Assembly (NCBI RefSeq): GCF_007997015.1
Contig: NZ_VOSM01000003.1
Span: forward strand, 555,310-619,309
DNA from: Lujinxingia vulgaris
Lineage (GTDB): Bacteria; Myxococcota_A; Bradymonadia; Bradymonadales; Bradymonadaceae
DNA length: 64,000 bases
Direction: 5' to 3'
Positions within the stretch are counted from its first letter, which is position 1. Each line of letters begins with the position of its first letter. Both the position numbers and the translations under genes were made by a program. Positions 45,702 through 54,067 of the stretch are shown piece after piece. The notes beneath the pieces are model-generated. The model was not told the DNA's origin. It searched no databases and saw nothing but the letters and a program-made list of their open reading frames with translations.

Positions 45702-48700
45702 ATGACGAACCGCGATTTAAGCGAACTTCTCGAGGGTCTCCCCGACACCGCGCCGAGCCTTGTGAGGGCGGCCCGCGCCTACGATCAGGCCGGCGACCAC
45801 CGAAACGCCGAGGCGCTTTTGCGCGCGGCGCTCTCGCGTTGCTCCACCCCCGAGCTCCGGCTGGCCTCGGCCGAGCACCTGCTGACGCGGGCACGCTGGG
45901 CGGCCGCCTACCAGCAGGCGCGCCACGCTATGGCCGACCCCATGCTCTGGCAGGCGGCGGTGGCCGCCGCCCGCGCAAGCCATAAGCTCGGCGAGCACGG
46001 TCGCGCGCAGTCGCTGCTCGATGATGCGCTCGACCGCGGCGCCGATCTGACCCTGGTCAGCGCCTGGCGCGATCATTTCGCCGGCCTGGCCGAGCCTCCC
46101 GCGCCGCGCCTGGAGAGGTCGTCGGCCCCCCCGGAGCTCGCCCTGCCCGACTTCACCGAGGAGCCCACCGAGCTCGTCGAGGAGCTCGCCCCGCACGAGC
46201 CCACCCACCTGGTGCACATCCCCGCCAGTTTGAGCGATGCGCCCGAGACGAAGTCGCAAAAGCGCGCGCCGGCGCCGGGCTTTGAGCCCGATGAGACCAC
46301 GCTTCGACGTCGCCGCCCGCGTGCGCTTCGCCCGGGCGCGCCTGCGTCGTCGCCGCCGGTGCTCGACGACGCGCTGGCAGACTCGCCATCGGAGCCGACC
46401 GACGTCTTTATGGCCGATCCGACGCTTCCACCGGGGGCGGATCTGGCTCAGGAGCTTCCGCGTCACGACAGCGGTCGGCGCCGGGCGCCCGCGCTGGAGG
46501 TTGCCCCCCGCTCGGAGGTCCGGGCTGATAAAGGCGTTGCAGCGAAGCGTGGGGGGCGCGCCACTCCCGATGGTCAGGAGAAGTTGGAGCTGGACCTCGA
46601 CGCCCTTCGCAGCACACGCAAGCCCGCCTCCGGTCGCACAAGCTCCATCCGCCGCTTGACCCACCTTGTGCAGACCAGCCTGCCCGAGCCCCTGCAGTCG
46701 CCGGCGCGCGCGCTGGCCAGCGTGCTCATCTCGGCGCTGCTGGTGCTGAGTTTCTTTGCGACCCTGGGCTACGTCTGGCAGGTCCACCGCGCCACGCGCC
46801 ACCTCCTGGCGCAGGCCGAAGTAGCACTTCATCAGGACACCTACGCCTCGCACCACCGCGCTCTTCAGCTGGCCCGAGACGCTCGCAACTACACCGTACT
46901 CCCCGCCTCAGCCGACGCGTTTGTCCGAGGGCTGACCGACGCCCTGCCCGCCATCGGAACCGGCGCGCCGACCGAGCGCGCCGACGATCTCGCGCTGCTG
47001 ATTTGCGCACGACAGGCCTATCGCTTTGAACATCCCGGCGAGCTCACCCCCGCGCAGGCACAGGCCTCCGATAGCGCTGTTGGCGTCGCGACACAGATCT
47101 ATGCGGCGGCGGCCTGGCTGCCCGAGCACGAGCTCGCAAGCACCCTCGATGCTCTGGTCGCCCGGGCTCCGGGCTCCCCCTGGGTGCGCCTGGCGCACGC
47201 CGAAGTCCTGGTCGACACATCTTCCGAAGATGTCTCCGCACAGATTGTGGAGGCCCTCGCCACAGACACCAACGCCCGCGCCTTTGTTCGCGCGCAGCAT
47301 CTTCTCAAGGTCGACCCGAAGGCCGCCTCAGCCGCACTCCGAGCGATCTTCGAGGCCACCCCCGATCATCATAGCTCACGGTTGACCCTGGCCCTTCACC
47401 TCGCGCGCACCGGTGCCGACGAAACGGAACTCGACGCTCTGCTCACCCCGGCCTCACGCGCCTCCGCCCGCGAGATCGCGCCGGCCGACCGCGCTCTCGC
47501 GCACCTCGCCCGCGCCGAGGCCGCCCCCGACAAAAACGCCCGCATCGACGCCCTGCGCCTTGCCGCCGAAGCCGCCCCCCTTCGCCCCGACCGCGTGCGC
47601 CCCCTCATCGACGAGCTGATCACCCGCGGGCAGCTGCTCGATGCGCGCGAACAACTCATTCGCACACCGCGCGCCGACCATCGCCACCCCTATGTTAACC
47701 TGGAGCTGGCCTCCATCCATCTGCAGATCGGCGATACCGATCGCGCCATCGCCCTCTTGAGCGCCGCCTCGACCAACCCCCGCGAACGTCTGCTGCTTGC
47801 GCTGGCGATGGTCGCCGAGGGCAGCGTCGCCATCGCGCGCAATGAGCTCGGAGAGACGCCCCTCGATATGGCCGCGTCCGCCCTTCTCGACACCCTTGAG
47901 CCGGACGCCCCCCAGCCGGAAGACCCCTTCGACACCGAGGCGCCCTTCGTCGCAGAGCGCGCTCTTCTTGAAGCCGCGACGCTGGCCCGACTGGCCAACC
48001 GCGCCGACACCTGGGAGGCCCAATCGTCACTGCGCGATCGCGCGCTCGAACGACTGACACACGCCCCCGAGATGCCCGCGCGGCGTCTTCTTCGCTGCCA
48101 GCTCGCGCTCGATGCCCGCAGCGCCGAAGAAGCAGCCGAGCATTGCGCGCGCCAGGAAGAACTCGACGTCGCCTCGCGCTGGGCGCTCGACGCTGCAGTG
48201 CGCTGGCATCGCCTCAACGATCGCCACGCCTCCGCACTGCGCCTGATCGACCGCCACGAAGATCTCAGCGGCTCCGATCCTCTCCTGGCGCTGCTCCGCG
48301 CCGAAGTTGCGCTTGCCACAGACAACCGACCTGCCATCCCCAGCCTACTGGAACCCGCGCTTGGCACACCGACCTCCCGAAACGCGCGTTGGGCAACCCT
48401 CCAGGGCGACGTCGCTCGCCATGCTGGCGACACCGAGCAGGCACTCGCCTACTACGACGATGCCCTGGAACGCAGCCCCAACAACCCGGCAGCCACCCTG
48501 GGACGTCTTCTGACCACCTTGCACGAGGGCCCGCTGGAGAGCGACGACGAGCAGGCGCTCCGCTCCCTGCTCCGCCACGGCGATGTTGGACCGATGGCCT
48601 GGGTCGCATTCGCCCGCCAGCGCCGACTCCAGAAGCGTCATAGCGACGCCAGCGAGAACCTGGAGTTGGCTCGCCGCGCGGCCTCAACACTGGCCTCGAA

Positions 48701-49031
48701 CTCCTTTCTCCACATGCTGCACACCGAAGAAGCCTACGCCCAGGCGGCCAAGAGTGGCCGTGGTTTTGCCGACCCGGCAGTGGATCGAGCGTTGGATAAG
48801 GCCCACGAATACGCCCCACTAAGCGCCGATTTCCACATCGCAGTAGCGCGCCAGGTGCTTGCTGCCCGTCGCCCCGACCGCGCCCTCGCGGCCCGTCACC
48901 TCGAAGGCGCGCTCGAACTGGCGCCACTGCGCTGCGAGCTCTGGCCTGAAGTGATCTCGCTCCGCGAGCGCCTGCGCCACCCCTCGGCGGTCCAACGCCT
49001 CAAAAAGAATCGCCCCGATCGCTGCGAATGA
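45702..49031 (+). CDS. very large membrane-anchored TPR protein
   Basis: This 1109-residue protein has one membrane helix near residues 345-370 (L-A-S-V-L-I-S-A-L-L-V-L-S-F-F-A-T-L-G). Before it lies a short TPR-like N-terminal domain (residues 1-125), then a Pro/Glu-rich, probably disordered cytoplasmic linker. After it, nearly 700 residues of repeated Ala/Leu/Arg-rich helical pairs look like degenerate TPRs (for example H-A-G-D-T-E-Q-A-L-A-Y-Y-D-D-A-L-E-R-S-P-N-N-P-A and G-D-T-D-R-A-I-A-L-L). It is probably a scaffold in the envelope. The real ATG is 45702; open frame reaches back to 45342 but overlaps the divergent promoter region. No catalytic motif is seen. Confidence 0.8.
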   Translation: MTNRDLSELLEGLPDTAPSLVRAARAYDQAGDHRNAEALLRAALSRCSTPELRLASAEHLLTRARWAAAYQQARHAMADPMLWQAAVAAARASHKLGEHGRAQSLLDDALDRGADLTLVSAWRDHFAGLAEPPAPRLERSSAPPELALPDFTEEPTELVEELAPHEPTHLVHIPASLSDAPETKSQKRAPAPGFEPDETTLRRRRPRALRPGAPASSPPVLDDALADSPSEPTDVFMADPTLPPGADLAQELPRHDSGRRRAPALEVAPRSEVRADKGVAAKRGGRATPDGQEKLELDLDALRSTRKPASGRTSSIRRLTHLVQTSLPEPLQSPARALASVLISALLVLSFFATLGYVWQVHRATRHLLAQAEVALHQDTYASHHRALQLARDARNYTVLPASADAFVRGLTDALPAIGTGAPTERADDLALLICARQAYRFEHPGELTPAQAQASDSAVGVATQIYAAAAWLPEHELASTLDALVARAPGSPWVRLAHAEVLVDTSSEDVSAQIVEALATDTNARAFVRAQHLLKVDPKAASAALRAIFEATPDHHSSRLTLALHLARTGADETELDALLTPASRASAREIAPADRALAHLARAEAAPDKNARIDALRLAAEAAPLRPDRVRPLIDELITRGQLLDAREQLIRTPRADHRHPYVNLELASIHLQIGDTDRAIALLSAASTNPRERLLLALAMVAEGSVAIARNELGETPLDMAASALLDTLEPDAPQPEDPFDTEAPFVAERALLEAATLARLANRADTWEAQSSLRDRALERLTHAPEMPARRLLRCQLALDARSAEEAAEHCARQEELDVASRWALDAAVRWHRLNDRHASALRLIDRHEDLSGSDPLLALLRAEVALATDNRPAIPSLLEPALGTPTSRNARWATLQGDVARHAGDTEQALAYYDDALERSPNNPAATLGRLLTTLHEGPLESDDEQALRSLLRHGDVGPMAWVAFARQRRLQKRHSDASENLELARRAASTLASNSFLHMLHTEEAYAQAAKSGRGFADPAVDRALDKAHEYAPLSADFHIAVARQVLAARRPDRALAARHLEGALELAPLRCELWPEVISLRERLRHPSAVQRLKKNRPDRCE

Positions 49032-49171
49032 AGACCGCGGGCGGCGCACCGCAACGAAAGCACACTGACGAGGGGCAGTTCATTATGCTAGGACTGCTTC
49101 GCTGGCCGGCGCCCGGGTTTGGCGCGCAACTTCCCTCGGCCTCCACGATGACGACCTGGTGAGGAGACGCC

Positions 49172-50143
49172 ATGATTCGGCGCGACATTCTTGATCTTCT
49201 TCAATGCCCGGCCTGCGCAGGCCCCGAGCTCACCCTGGGCAGCGGACGGCGCCCCGATCTGGTCTGCCAGAGCTGTGAGGCGCACTACCCCATCGTCAAC
49301 GGCATCCCCGATCTGGTGGCCCCGGAGGCCACGCCGGCGCCGGGAACCTACCGCACCGAGACGCTGGCCAACGTCATCGCCGGCGTTTACGACGTGGTCG
49401 CCCCGGTGATGAGCATGGCCATCTGGCGCTGCAGCCCGCTGCGCTACATCGATCACGAGAACCGCGCCCTGGGACGCGCCCGCGGCGGCGTCTACCTGGA
49501 AGCCCCCATTGGCACCGGCGTGGCCCTGGCCCCCTGCATTGCCCCCTACCACGACGTGACCGTGCTGGGCGTCGACAAGTCCTGGAAGATGCTCTTTCAG
49601 GCGCAGAAACGCCTCAAAAAGACCGGCGCGAGCTTTCAGCTCATCCGCGCCGACGTCAACGCGCTGCCCATCAAGACCGGCGCTGTGCGCAGCCTGCAGA
49701 GCCTCAACGGCCTGCACGGGTTTACCGACCGGGTCGGCGCGCTCAACGAGTTCCACCGCTGCCTGGAGCCCGATGGCTACTTCTCGGGCTCAACGCTGGT
49801 GCGCGCCCAGACCGATATGGCCGACGCGGTGCTCGAGCGCTACGAGCGCTACGGCATCTACCCGATGCTGCGCAGCCCTGAGTTTTTGCTCCAGGAAGTA
49901 CGCGCCGCCGCGTTTGAAGGGATGCATTTTGAGACGCACGGCGCGGTGATGTTCTTCGCCGGCCAGCGCGCCGCACGCGACGAGACCGAGGTCACCTCCC
50001 CGTCGACGAAAAGCACCGCGAAGAAAGGCGCCGCGAAGAAAGGGGCTTCCAGGAAGAAGACGTCAAAGAAGTCCGATGCATCGGGCGATGCCAAAACGTC
50101 GAAAGGTAAAGGCGCCTCGAAGTCATCGCGGCGTGCCGGTTGA
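49172..50143 (+). CDS. Trm112-like zinc domain plus SAM methyltransferase with Lys-rich tail
   Basis: This 323-residue protein starts with a Trm112-like zinc ribbon (C-P-A-C-A-G and C-Q-S-C-E-A-H-Y-P-I-V-N-G-I-P-D-L-V). A class I methyltransferase domain follows: the SAM loop is E-A-P-I-G-T-G-V near residue 112, then V-L-G-V-D-K-S and L-I-R-A-D-V-N-A-L-P. Residues from about 275 form an extreme Lys/Ala/Ser tail (K-K-G-A-A-K-K-G-A-S and similar) resembling histone H1 or AlgP tails, which may bind DNA, RNA or acidic surfaces. The fusion suggests a methyltransferase acting near nucleic acid or lipid membranes; its substrate is unknown. ATG 49172 has GAGGAG upstream. It stands alone. Confidence 0.8.
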   Translation: MIRRDILDLLQCPACAGPELTLGSGRRPDLVCQSCEAHYPIVNGIPDLVAPEATPAPGTYRTETLANVIAGVYDVVAPVMSMAIWRCSPLRYIDHENRALGRARGGVYLEAPIGTGVALAPCIAPYHDVTVLGVDKSWKMLFQAQKRLKKTGASFQLIRADVNALPIKTGAVRSLQSLNGLHGFTDRVGALNEFHRCLEPDGYFSGSTLVRAQTDMADAVLERYERYGIYPMLRSPEFLLQEVRAAAFEGMHFETHGAVMFFAGQRAARDETEVTSPSTKSTAKKGAAKKGASRKKTSKKSDASGDAKTSKGKGASKSSRRAG

Positions 50144-50191
50144 TCCCCGCTTTGGATGGCTGAGTTGAACCGCTTCCCCACGCGGCGGCGT

Positions 50192-51889
50192 TTAACGCCT
50201 CGTGGGCGGCGCCACCCCGGAGCTGGCGTAACCGCGCGCCCGAGCCTGCCTGGAGCGCTCCTTACGAAGCGCCACCTCACGCCGCACCGCCTCCCCCACC
50301 GAGGGCACCTTGCTGAGCAGGTCACGAAAGATTGTGGCGCTCAGCTCCAGCACAATCACGTCGGTGCGCGCCCGAACCGTCGCCCCCGCCTCGCTCAACT
50401 GCGCACAGGGGGTCACCCCCAGAAAGGCCCCCGCCTCCAACGTGTCGACCACCTCGCGCTGACCGCGACGGCCGGCAACCTCAACCTCGACCGAGCCACT
50501 GACCACAAGCGAGAGTCGCTCAACATGGTGTCCGCGCTCAAAGAGCGCCTGCCCGGCGATCCACTCGCGCAGCTCAAAATGGCGTCCGAGCACCTCACGT
50601 TGCTCCGGGCTTAAGCCGCCAAAGATCGCGCTGGAGGCCAGCAGGTTGTTGAGCATCCGTGCGTAATAAAAGCCCCACAGGGCATCCCACACCTCCGGGA
50701 AGCGCCGGCCCAGCTCGTAGACCACCTCATCGCGAACTGCGAGCACCTCCAGCCCCTCTTCGGCGACCACGCGCGCCATCCCGTCGCGCCCCGTGAGCAG
50801 ACGAAACTCCCCAAAAACCTCCCCCTCCCCGAGGCGAGCCAGAAAGACGGTGCGTCCGTCGACGAGCGACTTCTCGACCCGCACGCTCCCTTTGATGATC
50901 ACATAAAGGCAAACCTTCGGATCATCGGGCGATGCCAGCACAGTTCCCGCAGCCACGCGGCGGTGCTCCATCACGCGCAATGCCTCCACAAAGGCTTCGG
51001 CGGGAAGTTGGCTGAAGAGCGGGATGGCCGGCAGCTCCGAGCGGCGCACGTGGCGCTCCTCGATGACCTGACCGGCGTCCTCCTCACGCAATTCCATGGT
51101 GGGGGGCTCATCCATCGCGTCGAAGGCCTGCAGCGCCTCCCAACGCGAGTCGCTCGCTTCATCCAGCTGAAGTCCCTCCCACTCAAAGACGCGCACCTGG
51201 AATGTGGACTCCGCATCGGGCTCATCGCCTCCGAGACGCGGACGGTCGACACGGGTCACCTCGCCATGGTCGTCGCGTTCGGCAACCGTGAGCGCAGGCA
51301 CGTGACGCGTGGCTTCCTGATGCACATCAGGGGTCGCACCGTAGTTTGCAGGCGTCACAGACGCCGGCGCGGCCAGCCCTGGCGAAGACTTGGGTCGCCC
51401 GAGGGTAATGGCGCTCTTCTGGCCCCGGCGAACCTCTTCGGCCTCCTGCTCCGAGAGCGCCTGCACCCGCACCCCGGAGCCCTCCCGCGGCCAGGGGGCT
51501 CGCGAGGTCTCTACCGATGCGGCCGGCGAAGCTCCCAACGTCGGCGTGGGCTGCGCCCGCCGCGCCGCTCCATCGACCGGACGCGCCACCCGCGCGACAT
51601 GACCGGTCGCCTCGGGGGCCTGTGCGTAAAGGCGCGCCAGAAAAAACTGCGTCTCGGTGTGGCTGGCGTCCATCTCCAGGATCGCCTTACACGCCGCGAT
51701 CGCCTCCAGGGGAAGCCCCGCCGCCGCCAGCAACTTCGCCGCGGTGCCGTACTCCTCAATGGCGTGGCGCGGACGCCCCATCTCGCAGAAAAGCGCCGCC
51801 AGGCGCAGCCGCGCCTCGATATTCTCGGGCTCCTCGCTGAGCGTGCGCTGGTAATACGCCAGATATTTTCGAAGCCGGGGGCTCGACAT
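50192..51889 (-). CDS. TPR protein with two cyclic-nucleotide-binding domains
   Basis: This 565-residue soluble protein begins with a TPR-like region (residues 1-95: L-A-A-L-F-C-E-M-G-R-P-R-H-A-I-E-E-Y) and a Pro/Ala/Arg-rich linker. Two tandem cNMP-binding domains follow. The first (about 290-400) has G-E-G-E-V-F-G-E-F-R-L-L-T-G with a later Arg, close to the phosphate-binding cassette. The second (about 420-535) has G-A-F-L-G-V-T-P-C and looks degenerate. There is no HTH, so it is not a Crp-type transcription factor. It may relay cAMP, cGMP or c-di-GMP to partner proteins. The length and two-domain layout are common in delta-group bacteria. Confidence 0.8.
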   Translation of the reverse strand: MSSPRLRKYLAYYQRTLSEEPENIEARLRLAALFCEMGRPRHAIEEYGTAAKLLAAAGLPLEAIAACKAILEMDASHTETQFFLARLYAQAPEATGHVARVARPVDGAARRAQPTPTLGASPAASVETSRAPWPREGSGVRVQALSEQEAEEVRRGQKSAITLGRPKSSPGLAAPASVTPANYGATPDVHQEATRHVPALTVAERDDHGEVTRVDRPRLGGDEPDAESTFQVRVFEWEGLQLDEASDSRWEALQAFDAMDEPPTMELREEDAGQVIEERHVRRSELPAIPLFSQLPAEAFVEALRVMEHRRVAAGTVLASPDDPKVCLYVIIKGSVRVEKSLVDGRTVFLARLGEGEVFGEFRLLTGRDGMARVVAEEGLEVLAVRDEVVYELGRRFPEVWDALWGFYYARMLNNLLASSAIFGGLSPEQREVLGRHFELREWIAGQALFERGHHVERLSLVVSGSVEVEVAGRRGQREVVDTLEAGAFLGVTPCAQLSEAGATVRARTDVIVLELSATIFRDLLSKVPSVGEAVRREVALRKERSRQARARGYASSGVAPPTRR

Positions 51890-52085
51890 CTCGAGAGCAC
51901 GCTCGTTGGCTCGCGCGCGCCTTTGAGTAGGCGCAGACGCAGCGGTTTCTTGAAGGCTGTTACCACGATCTCCGACGGTAGCGAGCCCCTCACTGCCTTG
52001 TCAAACTCGCCATGGGCCGACCATCGCCTCGTGTCTCATGGCTGCACCTGCATCGATCTGCCCCGCTCCCGCCCACTCCAGACAT

Positions 52086-52124
52086 AAAAACCCCCGACTC
52101 GCCACACTGGCGAGTCGGGGTTTT
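52086..52124 (-). terminator. rho-independent terminator of rplC
   Basis: A 13-base stem (CCCCGACTCGCCA with complement) with a three-base loop and a T-tract on the minus strand lies 50 bases after the rplC stop. Its own A-run on the plus side means it could also act for plus-strand transcripts. Confidence 0.9.
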
Positions 52125-52175
52125 GTGTTCGTCGGTAGCTCCGCCCGGCTCAAAGCCGGCCGGGCTGCCTTACAC

Positions 52176-52856
52176 TCACACCACGGTCTTCTTGACCGCC
52201 GAGCGAAGCGTCACCACACCACCGTTGGGGCCGGGGATGGCGCCCTTGATGAGGATGGCGTTTTCGTCAGGAAGCACCTGCATGATGCGCAGGTTCTGCA
52301 CGGTCACGCGGGCGTTTCCGTGCTGACCGGCCATCTTCTTGCCCTTGAAAACACGACCGGGGGTCGCCGACATACCGATGGAACCACCGTGGCGGAAGAA
52401 CTCGTGCACACCGTGGCTGGCCTTGGCACCGGCGAAGTTGTGACGCTTCATAACACCAGTGAAACCACGACCTTTGGAGGTGCCGGTCACATCGATCCAG
52501 ACGCCCACGTTGAACGTGTCCGCACCCAGCTCCTGACCCACTTCATAGCTGTCAAGCTCGCCCTCACTGACGCGGAACTCGCGCACAAAGCGACGGGGCT
52601 TGTCGATGCCGGCCTTCAAGAAGACGCCGACGCGCGGCTTGGAGAGACGCCACTTGGGCTCGGTGCCTTCTTTTTCAAGAAGCTTCACGTCGCCAAAACC
52701 CACCTTGATGGCGGAGTAGCCGTCTTTGCCCTTGGCGCTTTTCTTCTGCACGACCACGTTGCCTTCGACCTTGACCACGGTGACCGGGATGCGGTTACCG
52801 GCGTCGTCGAAAATCTGCGTCATGCCGACCTTGCGGCCAATCAATCCTTTGCCCAT
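52176..52856 (-). CDS. rplC: 50S ribosomal protein L3
   Basis: This 226-residue protein binds 23S rRNA and helps assemble the large subunit, near the peptidyl-transferase centre. It has the family start G-L-I-G-R-K-V-G-M-T-Q-I-F, then V-T-G-T-S-K-G-R-G-F-T-G-V-M-K-R, H-G-x-H-E-F-F-R and G-S-I-G-M-S-A-T-P-G-R-V-F-K-G-K-K-M-A-G-Q-H-G, as expected. The length is in the usual range (about 205-225). ATG 52856 has GAGAGG six bases upstream; the open frame extends to 52889. Normally rplC is second in the S10 operon (rpsJ-rplC-rplD-rplW-rplB). Here it is alone, flanked by a cNMP-binding protein gene and an MscS gene, and has its own terminator. Confidence 0.97.
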   Translation of the reverse strand: MGKGLIGRKVGMTQIFDDAGNRIPVTVVKVEGNVVVQKKSAKGKDGYSAIKVGFGDVKLLEKEGTEPKWRLSKPRVGVFLKAGIDKPRRFVREFRVSEGELDSYEVGQELGADTFNVGVWIDVTGTSKGRGFTGVMKRHNFAGAKASHGVHEFFRHGGSIGMSATPGRVFKGKKMAGQHGNARVTVQNLRIMQVLPDENAILIKGAIPGPNGGVVTLRSAVKKTVV

Positions 52857-53044
52857 CTTAAACCTCTCTGGGAAGCTTTCACCCCGCACCGCTCATGCCT
52901 CATCAAAGGGCAGTGGAACGTGCGCTTATGCAAGCGCGGGGATGTCGCATTAACCCGCCGTCAACGCGCCTCTCGCGAAGACCATTCGGGGTGGCCGTAC
53001 CTAGTCGATCGCCCGGCCGGCGTCAAGCTATCAACGCTGTGCGC

Positions 53045-54055
53045 TCAGACCTCACTGACCTCCGGGGTCTGCGCCCCGACCTCCTCCACCTCAACGCCCT
53101 GAGGCGCTCGCCCCACCTTGATCTGCGATCGCACCGGCGCGTTGCTCCGGTTGGGAGACATGGAGAACTCCTCCCAGCCCTTAGCCTGCACCTCGTAGTT
53201 GCGGGTATAAGGCGGGTGAATTCCGTGCAGACGAAAGGCCCTCTTGACGCGCTCCATCACATCGCAGAGCAGCGCCTTCTCGTAGCGGGTGTCGATGACA
53301 TAGGCCTTCGATTTGACGTGGGTCGCAAACGCCAGAGGCGTGATCTCGTCGTAGACCTGGACCACCACCGGCTTGCTCAAAAAGACGTAGCGCGAGGTGA
53401 TGGTCGCCTCGTAGACGATCTGCTTGGCCAGCTCAAAGTCGGCGGACTGCGCGATGTAGAAGTCGATCTCCACCATCATATCGAGCGCGCCGGCGTTCGA
53501 TGAGCTCACCGCCTCGGTCAAAAACTTGTTGTTAGGGATCGAGACCTGGTTATCGTCCAGCGTCACAATACGCACCGAGCGAAGCCCGATCTCCACCACC
53601 TCGCCATAGGTGTCGCCAAACGCCACACGATCACCGACCTGAAAGGGCTGGTCGACAAGAATCAGAATCCCGGCCATCAAACTCGACGCGGTGTCTTTAA
53701 GCGCAAAACCCACCGCCACTGCCAGGGTGCCACCCAGACCGAGCAGCGCGGCGCGATCTTCTTCAAAGTCCAGAAAGGTCGCCACCACCAGGTAGGCCGC
53801 TGCAGCGAAGATCCCCAGGCGCGTAAAACTCTGCACCTTTTTAAAGAAGAGGCGGCGGCGAGCCTGGCCCTCTCCCAGACTCTCCAGGGTGGCGGAGAGT
53901 ACATGGTTGGCGGCGTAGGCCACCGCGATGATCGTGGCCGCGCTGAGCAGGTTCCCCACGTTGAGGAGCTCAATCCGCTGGGCAAGATCCTCGACATCGG
54001 GCGCGGCCTGAGCCAGGAGCGGCCCGGCGGCCATCATCGTTTGATAGAGGCTCAT
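53045..54055 (-). CDS. MscS-family mechanosensitive channel
   Basis: This 336-residue protein has about three membrane helices (residues 35-55, 75-95, 103-140). The third contains the pore-lining pattern A-L-L-G-L-G-G-T-L-A-V-A-V-G-F-A-L-K-D, then F-Q-V-G-D-R-V. The soluble MscS beta domain follows (S-I-P-N-N-K-F, V-K-S-K-A-Y-V-I-D). Relatives open when membrane tension rises and release solutes. Its start lies 12 bases after the stop of the giant ATPase gene, so they are co-transcribed. ATG 54055 has GGAG eight bases upstream; a GTG at 54058 would add one residue. The channel may be controlled by that ATPase, which is inference. Confidence 0.92.
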   Translation of the reverse strand: MSLYQTMMAAGPLLAQAAPDVEDLAQRIELLNVGNLLSAATIIAVAYAANHVLSATLESLGEGQARRRLFFKKVQSFTRLGIFAAAAYLVVATFLDFEEDRAALLGLGGTLAVAVGFALKDTASSLMAGILILVDQPFQVGDRVAFGDTYGEVVEIGLRSVRIVTLDDNQVSIPNNKFLTEAVSSSNAGALDMMVEIDFYIAQSADFELAKQIVYEATITSRYVFLSKPVVVQVYDEITPLAFATHVKSKAYVIDTRYEKALLCDVMERVKRAFRLHGIHPPYTRNYEVQAKGWEEFSMSPNRSNAPVRSQIKVGRAPQGVEVEEVGAQTPEVSEV

Positions 54056-54067
54056 CACAGGGGCTCC

